A stretch of DNA of 64,000 nt, from assembly GCF_047528295.1 (NCBI RefSeq), contig NZ_CP180001.1, positions 2,480,001-2,544,000 on the forward strand, written 5' to 3'. This DNA comes from Peptacetobacter sp900550335. GTDB lineage: Bacteria > Bacillota > Clostridia > Peptostreptococcales > Peptostreptococcaceae. This document shows, piece by piece, positions 7,659-17,877 of the stretch (position 1 is its first letter; each line of letters opens with the position of its first letter). The translations under genes and the position numbers were made by a program. Below the pieces are notes generated by a model, which saw only the letters and a list, made by a program, of their open reading frames with translations, did not search any database and had not been told where the DNA came from.

Positions 7659-10088
7659 TTACTCAACTCCTTTGTAGAAGTGAGCAGTTGTGTAATTTCT
7701 ATTCTTGTTTAGTACTTTTTCTGCAGTATCACTTAATTCAAAGTCATTTTCTGTTGTTTCTATATATGCTTTAGCTATTTCTCTAACTTCTTCTGGTGTT
7801 TCTAGTGAAAAGTCTAATCTAAAGAAGTCGACACCAGTTTCTGCAACATCTTCAAGATTTTCAAGCATTATTGTAGGTTCAGAATTGTATATTGTAGTTC
7901 TACAGAATTCGCTCTGAGAGAGTCTAAACTGGCTTCCTTTCTGATCTTCTAACATATATTTATCTTTTCTACATTCTGCACATCTTTTGTCTTTTTTACA
8001 GTTTCTTACAAGTACACCCATTGGACAGTATTCACTTATCATCATTGGGGCATATCCGTATACAACTGTTTCTATTTCAGCGTCTGTGTGTTTTATAGAT
8101 TCTTTTATTTCACTTACATTCATTTCCTGAGATATACATATACTTTCCATTCCGCTATTTCTAAGCCAATTCATACTCTCTCCGTTGAATGCGTTTAATG
8201 ACCAATCTGCTCTAATTCCACATCCACAGTTTTCTGTGAAGAATTTTATTTCTCCCCAACTCGCTGCAAGTACAGAATCCTCTTCAGTTATTTCATCTAT
8301 TATCTTATCAAATACCTTGTAGTCAGGATTTCTCATTATTCTAGGTGCAGAGTATACTATTTTCTTATTATTTTCTGTAGCTATTTTTTTAGCTTCAGCA
8401 AAATCATATAAATTTTCATAGTATATTGTATCTATTTCTAAATCCACAACCGCTTTTAACTGTTCTAAATTTTTAACCTTAACTCTTATTCTAGGCTCTT
8501 CTTCTAGATACTCTGGTCTTTTATCTTCTATAGAGTAGTCTATTTCTTTGTCTTTTAGGCTTCTTCCTTTTACAACTTCTCTTGCATCAGATAATTTTTC
8601 TATAGCTTCCCTTCTCATTTTATTTATCATACTTACAGGAATACTAACCTCATCGCCTATATCTAGTTCTATATTTTCTAACTCATAAGGAGTATTTCCA
8701 AGTTTTTCAAGCTGAGATTTTGCCTTTTCTTCAGATAGTGCCACCTTCATAGCTTTTTCTGCCTCTTTTTCACCCTCAACTAGCACCGAATTTCCTTCTG
8801 TGTCAGATATTTCAAGCACTGGTTTTTCTCCTATATAAGCCTTAAATCTCATATAAACAGGTGTTTTGACTAGTTCTTTATCACTTTCAAAAGTAGATTT
8901 TACTCTTTCTATTAGTGAGTTGTCAGATGTTTTGAATACATCTTGATTTTTTCTAGCCTCTCCTACAAAGTCTAACTCGATAGTTTCTCCAGCTAATCCT
9001 ATTTCACTTATCTCATTTCCCTTTATTATTCTACCGATAGTTCCTCCACCAAGGTTTATTCCATCACCTTTTTTAAGAGTATTTTCTAATTTTATCTTTA
9101 ATCTTTTTCTTTTCTTATTAAAATCTACTACCTTACCGATGTATAAACCTCTGTTGTTTGGTTTTTCAGAGTTCATTATGTCTATACCTTTTTCGCCAAG
9201 TATATATCCTCTCGTGAATTTTCTATTAAATATTGTGTATAGTTCGTTCATATCTTCAGTAGTTACACCAGTTTTTCCTGTCGCTATATAGTTATCCGCT
9301 GCGTGTCTATATGCAGATACAACTGTTGCAACATACTCAGGTCTTTTCATTCTTCCTTCTATTTTTAAAGATAATACACCTGCATCTATTACTTCTCCAA
9401 TTTCTTCAATAGTGTTTAAATCCCTAGGACTTAATAAATATTCTCCATTTGTGTTTACAGTTTCACCTGTTTCTACATCTATTAATTCGTATTTCTGTCT
9501 ACAAGGCTGTGCACATCTACCTCTATTTCCAGATCTATTTCCTATCATACTACTCATTAAGCACTGTCCTGAGTAGCACACACATAATGCACCATGTACG
9601 AATACCTCTATATCAACCTTAACCTTTGAGCAAATTTCTTTTATTTCTGGTGCACTTAGCTCTCTAGCAAGTACAACCCTATCAAATCCTATACTTTTTA
9701 AATACTCTACATCTTCTAGTGAATGTGCTGCCATCTGAGTGCTTGCGTGTATTTCAAAATCTGGAAGTTCTCTTTTTATAAGCATTGCCATTCCTATATC
9801 CTGTACAATTACAGCATCTATATCTATATCGTATAAAAATTTTATATACTCTATAAAGTCCTCTACCTCATTCTGTTTTATCAATGTATTTACAGTTATA
9901 AACAGTTTAACTCCTCTTGTATGGCAGTATTTAACCGCTTCCTGCAGTTCTTCTCTATCAAAATTATTTGCAGATGCTCTAGCACTAAAGTCTTTTCCAC
10001 CTAAATAAACTGCATCTGCACCATTTTGAACAGCTGCTTTTAACGCTTCAAAGCTTCCAACTGGAGCAAGAAGTTCTATTTTATTCAT
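7659..10088 (-). CDS. U32-family peptidase/hydroxylase (YrrO/RlhA-like) with DUF3656
   Basis: Large 809-residue protein. The N-terminal 330 residues form the U32 domain (LLAPVGSFEALKAAVQNGADAVYLGG; VFVHGALCVCYSGQC; GNRSGNRGRCAQPCRQ). These cysteines probably bind an Fe-S cluster, as in RlhA, which hydroxylates 23S rRNA C2501. A DUF3656 region follows (about 390-530), then a second barrel with another Cys group (CPMGVLVRNCKKDKRCAECR). Despite the name, proteolysis is doubtful; RNA modification is more likely from family knowledge. Start follows AAGGAGG. The Nudix gene overlaps its end. Confidence 0.85.
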   Translation of the reverse strand: MNKIELLAPVGSFEALKAAVQNGADAVYLGGKDFSARASANNFDREELQEAVKYCHTRGVKLFITVNTLIKQNEVEDFIEYIKFLYDIDIDAVIVQDIGMAMLIKRELPDFEIHASTQMAAHSLEDVEYLKSIGFDRVVLARELSAPEIKEICSKVKVDIEVFVHGALCVCYSGQCLMSSMIGNRSGNRGRCAQPCRQKYELIDVETGETVNTNGEYLLSPRDLNTIEEIGEVIDAGVLSLKIEGRMKRPEYVATVVSAYRHAADNYIATGKTGVTTEDMNELYTIFNRKFTRGYILGEKGIDIMNSEKPNNRGLYIGKVVDFNKKRKRLKIKLENTLKKGDGINLGGGTIGRIIKGNEISEIGLAGETIELDFVGEARKNQDVFKTSDNSLIERVKSTFESDKELVKTPVYMRFKAYIGEKPVLEISDTEGNSVLVEGEKEAEKAMKVALSEEKAKSQLEKLGNTPYELENIELDIGDEVSIPVSMINKMRREAIEKLSDAREVVKGRSLKDKEIDYSIEDKRPEYLEEEPRIRVKVKNLEQLKAVVDLEIDTIYYENLYDFAEAKKIATENNKKIVYSAPRIMRNPDYKVFDKIIDEITEEDSVLAASWGEIKFFTENCGCGIRADWSLNAFNGESMNWLRNSGMESICISQEMNVSEIKESIKHTDAEIETVVYGYAPMMISEYCPMGVLVRNCKKDKRCAECRKDKYMLEDQKGSQFRLSQSEFCRTTIYNSEPTIMLENLEDVAETGVDFFRLDFSLETPEEVREIAKAYIETTENDFELSDTAEKVLNKNRNYTTAHFYKGVE

Positions 10089-10193
10089 ATTTTCCTCCTT
10101 CTCATTGAAATCAAATTTTTTATTTCAACATTTCAACAATTATCTAATATTAATCTCTTTTTAAAAACAATTATTTTTTCTTAAAAATCGGCA

Positions 10194-10240
10194 TAAAAAA
10201 AGAGCCGCTCCATATATTATATGTATCAAGCGACTCTTTT
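10194..10240 (-). terminator. Terminator after zapA
   Basis: Stem AGAGCCGCT/AGCGACTCT with one G-U type mismatch (10201-10209, 10229-10237), followed on the minus strand by a U run. Confidence 0.75.
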
Positions 10241-10255
10241 TGCAATATATTTACA

Positions 10256-10867
10256 TTATTTGTCTAATTTATTTTTTAACTCAGTGTTTTCAAGCTGAAG
10301 TTCATAAGCAGTATTTTGGAACTCAGAAGCTATCTGTTCCGCAGTTTCTACTTTTTTATTAGCATCATCTAATTTTTCTTCTAGCTCTTTTATTCTTTCA
10401 TCTACATTCATTTCCTGGCACACTTCTGGATTCTGTAGTTCTAAAATTTCTTTTTTCTTTTCCTCTACTATTTCCATAAGTTCTGACATTCTTTTCTGTA
10501 GTTCTTCAAGTTCTGAGTTTTTAGCTTCAACCCCTGCTTTTAATTCTTCTATTTCCTGCTCTTTTTCATTTACTTTTGTTTCTAGTTCTTTAACAGTTTC
10601 AGAATCTACTCCAACTACTGTATTAGCTTTTAATTCTTCTAACTCATTTATTAATGATTCATTTTCTTCAGAGCATTCAAATAGAAGATCCGCTATATTT
10701 AGAGCTGTAAGTATTGATATTGCTGATATGCTAAGTCTTGAGTTTACTTCAGCTATTGTACTCATTTCACTATCTACATAATCAGCTATCTGTTTCATTT
10801 TTTCAACAGGTTTATCTCCTGTCATCTGATATTCAGACCCCTGTATTTTTACAGTAACTCTATTCAT
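10256..10867 (-). CDS. zapA: Cell division protein ZapA with long coiled coil
   Basis: FtsZ-associated protein that bundles Z-ring filaments. Residues 1-75 match ZapA (MNRVTVKIQGSEYQMTGDKPVEKMKQIADYVD; RLSISAISILTALNIADLLFE). Residues about 76-203 are an almost continuous Glu/Lys-rich coiled coil, roughly twice the usual ZapA length (about 85-100 residues). It sits 30 bases after pheT on the same strand, the usual Gram-positive order pheT-zapA-U32 peptidase. Confidence 0.88.
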   Translation of the reverse strand: MNRVTVKIQGSEYQMTGDKPVEKMKQIADYVDSEMSTIAEVNSRLSISAISILTALNIADLLFECSEENESLINELEELKANTVVGVDSETVKELETKVNEKEQEIEELKAGVEAKNSELEELQKRMSELMEIVEEKKKEILELQNPEVCQEMNVDERIKELEEKLDDANKKVETAEQIASEFQNTAYELQLENTELKNKLDK

Positions 10868-10897
10868 CGGTTTTCACCCCCTAATGATTACTTTTCA

Positions 10898-13291
10898 TTA
10901 AGCTCTTAATTCAGCACCTAATTTTTCGCTTAATTCTTTTAATATATTTTCGTGAACTGGTGCTATGTCATCATCAGTAAGTGTTTTTTCAGCACTTCTA
11001 TAAGTTATGCTGTATGCTACAGATTTATATCCTGTTTCTATCTGAGATCCTTTATATACATCGAATAATCTATAACTTTCAACTAATCCTTCTCCATTAG
11101 CTTTTATTATATCTTCTATATCTTTTACATATACTTCATCTTTTACAGTAAGTGCTATATCTCTTGATGTAGATGGATATTTTGGAAGAGATTTGAATAC
11201 TATTGTTCTATCTGAATTTTCGAATACTACATCAGTATCTATTTCAGCAACGTATACTCTCTGAGTTAATCCGTAGTTTTCTAGTACTTCTGGATGTACT
11301 TCCCCTAAGTAACCTACTAATGCTCCATTACATACTATTTTAGCACATCTACCTGGATGGAATGTAGTGTTTTCTTTTTCTGGTATTATTTCATATTCTT
11401 TCATTCCTGCTCTTTCAAGAACTTTTTCAACTGCACCTTTTAGAACGAAGAAATCTACTTCTTTTCCGTACATTGCCATACACATGTGGTTTAATTCTGA
11501 AGGAAGTCCTTCTTCACTTGGTACGAATACATGTCCACATTCAAATGCTGCAAATTCTGGGTTCTTTCTTGACATATTAGTATATACTATATCAAGCATA
11601 TTTGGTATCATTGTAGTTCTCATTACAGAAGTTTCTTCTCCAAGTGGATTTAAAAGTTTTACAAAGTTTCTCTTTGGAGAATCCGCTGGTAATTTTATTT
11701 TATCTACACCTGATGGACTTACAAATGAGTAGCTAAGTACTTCGTATAATCCTGCTGATAGAGCTGTAGATTTTAATATATCGTTGAATTTCTGTCTTTC
11801 AGTTTTTACACCTGCTGTGTAGTTACCTTCTAACTGTTTAGCTGGTATATTTTCGAATCCGTATATTCTTGCTATTTCTTCAAGAACATCTGCTTCCTGT
11901 TCCATATCTAATCTGAATGAAGGTACTCTTATTTCTAATTCTTCAGCAGATTTTAAGTCACAGTCGAATTCTAATGATTCTAATATTTCTATGAACTGAG
12001 CTATTGGAAGGTCTATTCCTAATCTAGCTGTTATTCTCTTAGGATTTACTGTAAGTATTTTCTGTTCTGTTTTCGAAGGATAGTTATCTTCTATACCTTT
12101 TAATACTTTACCAGCACCTAACATTTCAACTAACTGAGCTGCTCTGTTTACAGCAAGTTCTGCTAAGTTTGGATCTATACCTTTTTCAAATCTTGAAGAA
12201 GATTCAGTTCTAAGTCCTAATTTTTTAGAAGTAGCTCTTACATTTTCAGACTGGAAGTTTGCACTTTCAAATAATAATTCAGTTGTAGTGTCTTTTATTT
12301 CTGAGTTTAATCCACCCATTACACCTGCTAAAGCTAAAGATTTTTCTCCATTAGTTATAACTAACATATCTTTATCAAGAGTTCTTTCCTGTTCGTCTAA
12401 AGTAACGAATTTTTCTCCTTCTTCAGCATTTCTAACAACTATTTTTCCAGTTCCTATATCACTTAAATCGAATGCATGCATTGGCTGTCCCATTTCTAAC
12501 ATTACATAGTTAGTTATATCTACTATGTTGTTTATAGGTCTTACACCAGCTTCTATTAATCTTCTCTGCATCCAGTATGGAGATGGAGCTATTTTAACAT
12601 CTTTAACTATTCTAGCTGCATATCTTCTACATAATTCTGGGTTTTCTATCTGCACATCGAAATCTATTGCTTCATCAGCTTCTTCTTTAACAGATACTTC
12701 TGGGTATTTAACTTTTTTACCAACTGTTACAGCTGCTTCTCTAGCTATACCTATTACACATCTGCAGTCTGGTCTATTTGATGTTAATTCGAAGTCTATA
12801 ACAGCATCATTTATGCTAAGAACTTCTTTAACATCTTTACCTGTTTCATAACTATCTTCATAATCAAGAAGGAATATTCCGTTCTTTTTGTATTCTTCAA
12901 CGTATTTTTCATCTATTCCAAGTTCAGCTGCAGAACACATCATACCTTCTGATACTTCGCCTCTTAATTTTCCTGTTTTTATTTTTATTCCACCAGGAAG
13001 TTTAGCTCCATGTATTGCTAGAGGTATATAGTCTCCAACTTTTACATTTTTTGCTCCTGTTACTATCTGAAGAACTTTTTCTCCAGCATCAACTTTTGTT
13101 ACTATTAATTTATCTGCATTTGGATGTGGGTTTATTTCTAATATTTTCCCAACTACAACATTTTCTATATCTTCACCGAAGTATTCAACAGTTTCCATTT
13201 TAGTCCCTGTCATTGTCATCATATCGGCAAATTCTTTTACGTCCATATCTATATCTACGTAATCTCTTAACCATTTTACTGATACTAACAT
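10898..13291 (-). CDS. pheT: Phenylalanyl-tRNA synthetase beta subunit
   Basis: Beta subunit of the heterotetrameric PheRS, which charges tRNA-Phe in the cytoplasm. The 797-residue chain has all usual modules: an EMAP-like tRNA-binding fold (about 40-150), B3/B4 editing domain (about 210-370, ending GGLNSEIKDTTTELLFESANF), B5 (about 405-475), the catalytic-like core, and the C-terminal FDX-ACB anticodon domain (PKYPSTSRDIALTVKDE). It lies 27 bases after pheS and is controlled by the same T-box. Confidence 0.97.
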   Translation of the reverse strand: MLVSVKWLRDYVDIDMDVKEFADMMTMTGTKMETVEYFGEDIENVVVGKILEINPHPNADKLIVTKVDAGEKVLQIVTGAKNVKVGDYIPLAIHGAKLPGGIKIKTGKLRGEVSEGMMCSAAELGIDEKYVEEYKKNGIFLLDYEDSYETGKDVKEVLSINDAVIDFELTSNRPDCRCVIGIAREAAVTVGKKVKYPEVSVKEEADEAIDFDVQIENPELCRRYAARIVKDVKIAPSPYWMQRRLIEAGVRPINNIVDITNYVMLEMGQPMHAFDLSDIGTGKIVVRNAEEGEKFVTLDEQERTLDKDMLVITNGEKSLALAGVMGGLNSEIKDTTTELLFESANFQSENVRATSKKLGLRTESSSRFEKGIDPNLAELAVNRAAQLVEMLGAGKVLKGIEDNYPSKTEQKILTVNPKRITARLGIDLPIAQFIEILESLEFDCDLKSAEELEIRVPSFRLDMEQEADVLEEIARIYGFENIPAKQLEGNYTAGVKTERQKFNDILKSTALSAGLYEVLSYSFVSPSGVDKIKLPADSPKRNFVKLLNPLGEETSVMRTTMIPNMLDIVYTNMSRKNPEFAAFECGHVFVPSEEGLPSELNHMCMAMYGKEVDFFVLKGAVEKVLERAGMKEYEIIPEKENTTFHPGRCAKIVCNGALVGYLGEVHPEVLENYGLTQRVYVAEIDTDVVFENSDRTIVFKSLPKYPSTSRDIALTVKDEVYVKDIEDIIKANGEGLVESYRLFDVYKGSQIETGYKSVAYSITYRSAEKTLTDDDIAPVHENILKELSEKLGAELRA

Positions 13292-13318
13292 TTAATTTTT
13301 CCTCCCTATTTCATCAAA

Positions 13319-14338
13319 TTAGAACTGATCTAAGAATCTAACATCATTTTCGAATAATAATCTTATGTCGTCTATACCGTATTTAAGCATTGCAAGTCTT
13401 TCAACACCCATACCTGCTGCGAATCCACTGTAAACTTCTGGATCTATTCCACAGTTTCTAAGTACATTAGGATGTACCATACCTGCACCTAATATTTCTA
13501 TCCAACCTTCTCCTTTACAAACTGGGCAACCTTTACCACCACATTTGAAGCAAGTTACGTCTATTTCCGCACTTGGTTCAGTGAATGGGAAGTTGTGAGG
13601 TCTGAATTTTGTATTTGTTTCACTTCCGAATAATTTCTGAACGAATGTGTTTAAAGTTCCTTTGAATTCTGTCATAGTTATGTCTTTTCCAACAACTAGA
13701 AGCTCTATCTGATGGAACATTGGAGAATGTGTAGCATCTGGAGAGTCTGATCTGAAGCATCTTCCAGGAGCTATTATTTTTATTGGTAAATCTTCTTTTT
13801 CCATAGTTCTTATCTGAACTGGAGAAGTCTGTGTTCTTAATAATAAATCATCATTTATGTAGAATGTATCTGACATATCTCTTGATGGATGGTCTTTTGG
13901 AGCATTTAATGCATCGAAGTTATTTCTAACTGTTTCAACTTCTGGACCTTCTGCTATTGAGAATCCCATTCCTATGAATATATCAGTTACTTCATCTATT
14001 ATTTTAGTTATAGGATGTTTTTTACCTACTTTAAATTCTTTTGAAGGCATTGTAACATCTATTACTTCTTCTGCTAATTTTTTAGCCTGTTCTGCTTTTT
14101 TAAGCTCAGTTTTAGCGTTGTTTATTCCTTCTTCTATTGCTGTTCTAACTTCATTACCTACTTTACCAACAACTGGTCTTTCTTCAGCAGATAATTTTCC
14201 CATTCCTTTTAATATTATTGTAAGTTCTCCCTTTTTACCAAGGTATTTAACTCTAAGACTTTCAGCTTTTTCTATACTGTCAGCCTGTGCTATTTCAGCT
14301 AATGCATTTTTCTGTAATTCAAGAAGTTTTTCCTGCAT
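13319..14338 (-). CDS. pheS: Phenylalanyl-tRNA synthetase alpha subunit
   Basis: Catalytic subunit of PheRS. An N-terminal coiled coil (about 1-85) is followed by the class II core: motif 1 near KHPITKIIDEVTDIFIGMGF, motif 2 (RCFRSDSPDATHSPMFHQIE), and motif 3 (GAGMGVERLAMLKYGIDDIR). A CxxC...CxxC zinc-like group (TCFKCGGKGCPVCKGEGW) is present as in many bacterial PheS. Start at 14338 (MQEKLLELQK) follows AAAGGGTG by eight bases; an upstream GTG overlaps that site and is rejected. Confidence 0.97.
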   Translation of the reverse strand: MQEKLLELQKNALAEIAQADSIEKAESLRVKYLGKKGELTIILKGMGKLSAEERPVVGKVGNEVRTAIEEGINNAKTELKKAEQAKKLAEEVIDVTMPSKEFKVGKKHPITKIIDEVTDIFIGMGFSIAEGPEVETVRNNFDALNAPKDHPSRDMSDTFYINDDLLLRTQTSPVQIRTMEKEDLPIKIIAPGRCFRSDSPDATHSPMFHQIELLVVGKDITMTEFKGTLNTFVQKLFGSETNTKFRPHNFPFTEPSAEIDVTCFKCGGKGCPVCKGEGWIEILGAGMVHPNVLRNCGIDPEVYSGFAAGMGVERLAMLKYGIDDIRLLFENDVRFLDQF

Positions 14339-14412
14339 CTTTAAAATCACCCTTTCATAAATAGTTTTTCTTATTTTTCTTTGCGAAAATTTATTTTCTT
14401 ATTTTTTTCATA

Positions 14413-14700
14413 AAAAAAGTCTTTCAATCCCAGCTAGGGACGAAAGACTATAATTCCGCGGTACCACCCTAGTAGTCTAATAAATTATATTAGACCACCT
14501 CAAAAGATTTAACGCATCCTATACGTCCAAACTTACACATCAAATCGACTTCAGTATGGAAACTCCAGAGTGAACTTCCCATGATATTTCAGAAGATTGC
14601 TCACAGCCAACGACAATCTATCTCTTTACTGAAATGGTTCACAGTACTTTTCTCTATCAATGTCAATTATTTTTAATTTTTGTAATTGTTTTTACAATTC
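14413..14700 (-). promoter_or_regulatory. T-box leader of pheST, specifier UUC (Phe)
   Basis: tRNA-sensing transcription attenuator on the minus strand. The T-box core AGGGTGGTACCGCGG is at 14456-14470. It is followed by a terminator with stem AGTCTTTC/GAAAGACT plus inner GTCCC/GGGAT (14418-14449) and seven U residues. In Stem I the specifier region reads GAAG-UUC-ACUCUGGAG; the UUC (14572-14574) matches phenylalanine and aligns base for base with the threonine leader of thrS in this window. An extended -10 TGTTATAAT (14707-14712) lies just upstream. Uncharged tRNA-Phe should stabilise the antiterminator. Confidence 0.93.
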
Positions 14701-14728
14701 CCTATGATTATAACATATTGTTTGTCTT

Positions 14729-15523
14729 TTAGACAAGTGATTTTTTGATTTCATACATTAGAATTGCTGAACTTATCGCCGCATTTAAAGATTCTGCACT
14801 TCCATATATAGGTATCTTTACAAGTAAATCAGAATTTTCGGCTATAACATCATCAATTCCATTAGCCTCATTTCCTATTACAAGTGCAACTTTATCCCCA
14901 TAATCTACAGTATCGTACCAGTTTTCTGTATCAAGCCAACTTGATACAATCTTTATACCTTTAGATTTTAATGTAGATAACATCTCATCTCTTTCAGCAG
15001 GAATTATATTCATGCTAAATATAGAACCCATTGTAGATCTTATTACCTTTGGGTTGTATATATCGACACATCCTTTTAAAGTTATTATCGCATCTGCACC
15101 TGCTGCATCTGCTGTTCTTATTATTGTTCCCATATTACCAGGGTCCTGAATTCTATCTAATACTATAACGTATTTATCATCATCAGTTAGATTCTTTTCA
15201 AGAGTCTTTTTCTGATAAGAAACAACTGCTAGTATACCCTGAGTGTTTTCAGTATCTACCATATCTTTAAAATTCTTATTAGTTGTCTTATATACTTTTA
15301 TATTTGCATCTTCTAATTTTTTTAAAAATTCTCTGTGTTCTTCTTTATTTTCAAAATCCTCATTTATAAAGACATAATCTATAATATCCTTTTGCTCAAA
15401 AGCTAACGTTAATATTCTATATCCTTCTATTATAAATTTGCTCTCTTTATTTCTGTTTTTTGATTTTAGAAGAAGTTTGGTATTTTTTATTTTTTCATTG
15501 TCCTTACTAGTTATTTCTACCAT
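14729..15523 (-). CDS. TrmH/SpoU-family RNA 2'-O-methyltransferase (YsgA/RlmB-like)
   Basis: SPOUT-class rRNA or tRNA ribose methyltransferase of 264 residues. N-terminal substrate-binding domain (about 1-100: SKNRNKESKFIIEGYRILTLA) and C-terminal knot domain with the three family motifs: VLDRIQDPGNMGTIIRTADAAGAD, ALVIGNEANGI and IPIYGSAESLNAAISSAILMYE. It lies three bases after the TrkA gene and directly upstream of the pheST T-box, an arrangement also seen in Bacillus (ysgA-pheS). The exact target nucleotide cannot be told from sequence. Confidence 0.88.
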   Translation of the reverse strand: MVEITSKDNEKIKNTKLLLKSKNRNKESKFIIEGYRILTLAFEQKDIIDYVFINEDFENKEEHREFLKKLEDANIKVYKTTNKNFKDMVDTENTQGILAVVSYQKKTLEKNLTDDDKYVIVLDRIQDPGNMGTIIRTADAAGADAIITLKGCVDIYNPKVIRSTMGSIFSMNIIPAERDEMLSTLKSKGIKIVSSWLDTENWYDTVDYGDKVALVIGNEANGIDDVIAENSDLLVKIPIYGSAESLNAAISSAILMYEIKKSLV

Positions 15524-15526
15524 AAA

Positions 15527-16204
15527 TTATCTTCTCCCCACAGTTTCAATATTTTGATTTATTATATCTCTAATGCTTGAGTTTTTACCTATTATTACAA
15601 GTATATTTCCACCCTCAAGTTTTTCTTCTGGAGAAGGAGTTACATTTATTTCTTTTCCGCTCTTTATAGCAAGAACTGTTATTTCGTATCTACTTCTAAG
15701 CTCTAGCTCTATAAGAGATTTGCCCATCCATTTTTTAGGAACAACTATTTCAACAATAGAGTACTCTGGATCTAATTCTATATGGTCTAGTATATTATTT
15801 GATACTAAGTTGTGTGCAACCCTAACTCCCATATCTCTCTCTGGGAATACAACTCTATCTGCACCTATTTTATAAAGAACTTTAGCCTGTAATTCATCCT
15901 TAGCTTTACAGATTATTTCTTCTACACCCATTTCTTTAGCTATAAGTGTAGCCATTATAGATGCCCTTATATCTGAACCTATTGCAACTATTGCAACATC
16001 GAAGTTACTTAGACCAAGTGATCTAAGTGCCCGCTCATCTGTAACATCGACAATTGCTGCATGTGTTACTTTATCAGAAAGATTCTGTATTATATCCTCA
16101 TTTTTATCTATTGCCATAACCTGATGGCCTAATAAATGCATTGTAGATGCAACTGAAGCTCCAAATCTACCGCATCCTATTACTATATATTGTTTCATAC
16201 TCAT
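15527..16204 (-). CDS. Potassium uptake regulator TrkA/KtrA (RCK)
   Basis: Cytoplasmic gating subunit of a Trk/Ktr potassium transporter. The N-terminal Rossmann RCK domain binds nucleotides (YIVIGCGRFGASVASTMHLLGHQVMAIDKNED with GxGxxG), and the C-terminal TrkA_C domain spans about 135-218. At 225 residues it is the single-RCK Ktr size, not the doubled E. coli TrkA. It begins 30 bases after the TrkH/KtrB gene, so the two are an operon and presumably one complex. Confidence 0.93.
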   Translation of the reverse strand: MSMKQYIVIGCGRFGASVASTMHLLGHQVMAIDKNEDIIQNLSDKVTHAAIVDVTDERALRSLGLSNFDVAIVAIGSDIRASIMATLIAKEMGVEEIICKAKDELQAKVLYKIGADRVVFPERDMGVRVAHNLVSNNILDHIELDPEYSIVEIVVPKKWMGKSLIELELRSRYEITVLAIKSGKEINVTPSPEEKLEGGNILVIIGKNSSIRDIINQNIETVGRR

Positions 16205-16233
16205 TTTCTCCTCTCCTAATAACCCTAAAAATT

Positions 16234-17610
16234 TTATCCTACGATTAAGCTTCCTTCAGGATATCTAACCGGCTGAACCTTTTTAGAACTACCTGACATA
16301 AATGCCATAAATATTGTAAGAGATCCAACACGTCCAGCGAACATATACATTATTATAAGTAGCTTACCTATTGGTGTAAGTGTAGGGCTTCCTCCTATAC
16401 TAAGTCCAACTGTAGCAAATGCAGATGCAACCTCAAATGCAGCTGCTGTTAAAGTAAAGTGTTCCTGTGTTGCTGATAATAAGAATGTTCCTATTACAAC
16501 AAAGCTTATTCCTACTACAAATATTACCATAGCTTTTCTAACAGTAGATGAGCTTATTCTTCTTTCATATATTTCTATATCTGATTTTCCTAATATAAGA
16601 CTCTTAACTGATAATAAAAGTGTAGCAAGTGTTGTAACTTTTATACCACCACCAGTAGATGCCGGTGCTGCACCTATAAACATTAAAATTATCATAGCAA
16701 ATAGAGTACTTTCTCTTAGCTTAGTAAGGTCTATACTAGCAAATCCTGCTGTTCTAGATGTAACAGATTGGAAATATGCATTTACAACTTTCTGCATTAT
16801 AGGCATATCTCCAAGAGTACTTGGTCTATCAAACTCTATTGCTAAAATTGTAATTGTACCTACAATTATAAGTGCTCCTGTTGTAAAAATAACTACTTTA
16901 GTATGTAGGTTGAATTTTGAATATCTCTTTTCTCTTATTATATTTAGTAGAACAGGGAATCCCAGACCACCAAATATTATTAAAAACGAAATTGTAATCA
17001 TTACTACATAATTATTATTAAAACATACTATAGATGTAAATTGACCAGCTGTAGCTCCCATAAGGTCAAATCCAGCATTGCAGAATGCTGAAATCGCATG
17101 GAAAATTGAATACCATGTTCCTTTTACAAAACCAAACATCGGTATAAATGTAGTCGATAGTATAATAGCTCCTATACCCTCTATTGCAAATGTCATCATA
17201 AGAACATATCTAGTAAGTCTTACTATACCTGATAAATCTCTTTGATTTAATGCCTCCTGTATTAGTAGCCTTTCCTTTAGATTTATTCTTTTACCCGTAA
17301 TAAGTGCAAACATTGTTGTAACAGTCATGAATCCTAGTCCACCTATTTGTATAAGCATTATTATCGTCAGCTGACCAAAAAAGCTCCAATAGGTAGCTGT
17401 ATCAACTACTACCAATCCCGTAACACATACAGCTGATGTAGCTGTAAATAATGCATTTAAAAATCCTATACTCTCTCCGTTTTGTGTAGCTATCGGTAAA
17501 TTTAGCATTATAGCTCCTGCTAATATAACCGTTGCAAACCCGATAACCATTACCTGAGTTGGTTGCATTCCACTCCCGTAAGAAGCAACTCTTTTGAGCA
17601 TTGTTTTCAA
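16234..17610 (-). CDS. TrkH/KtrB-family potassium transporter membrane subunit
   Basis: Potassium channel-like transporter of 458 residues with the fourfold M1-P-M2 repeat. Selectivity-filter regions visible include TSAVCVTGLVVVD, SAFCNAGFDLMG, VTSRTAGFASID and EVASAFATVGLSIGG, each with the conserved glycine. Size and partner match KtrB better than TrkH of Gram-negatives. Its RCK partner gene follows directly. Confidence 0.93.
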   Translation of the reverse strand: MKTMLKRVASYGSGMQPTQVMVIGFATVILAGAIMLNLPIATQNGESIGFLNALFTATSAVCVTGLVVVDTATYWSFFGQLTIIMLIQIGGLGFMTVTTMFALITGKRINLKERLLIQEALNQRDLSGIVRLTRYVLMMTFAIEGIGAIILSTTFIPMFGFVKGTWYSIFHAISAFCNAGFDLMGATAGQFTSIVCFNNNYVVMITISFLIIFGGLGFPVLLNIIREKRYSKFNLHTKVVIFTTGALIIVGTITILAIEFDRPSTLGDMPIMQKVVNAYFQSVTSRTAGFASIDLTKLRESTLFAMIILMFIGAAPASTGGGIKVTTLATLLLSVKSLILGKSDIEIYERRISSSTVRKAMVIFVVGISFVVIGTFLLSATQEHFTLTAAAFEVASAFATVGLSIGGSPTLTPIGKLLIIMYMFAGRVGSLTIFMAFMSGSSKKVQPVRYPEGSLIVG

Positions 17611-17827
17611 TTTTCCTCGTACCTCCTAACATTATAAAATTACATATTTCTATATAACTTTACATAATGTGTATATTAACACCTTTTATTTTTTTATGTT
17701 TATTTTACATTTTTATTTTAAGCTCTAATTAATTATTTTAAATATCATTAATATATTATATTCTAATTTGGAATTAAAAACAACCTTATCAGATACAATC
17801 AATTGTTAAGTTTGAACCATAAAAAAA

Positions 17828-17855
17828 GACTGTCTTGCTTATGCAAAACAGTCTG
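17828..17855 (-). terminator. Terminator of the infC-rpmI-rplT operon
   Basis: Perfect long stem GACTGTTTTGC/GCAAGACAGTC type pairing around ATAA, followed on the minus strand by seven U residues, 22 bases after the rplT stop. Confidence 0.85.
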
Positions 17856-17877
17856 TATTTACGTAGTATAATGTTAA

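Noticed and set aside
17402..17632. A 76-residue minus-strand frame overlapping the start of the TrkH/KtrB gene
   Set aside because: It overlaps a clear transporter gene in another frame, has no family resemblance, and its composition looks like an out-of-frame translation.
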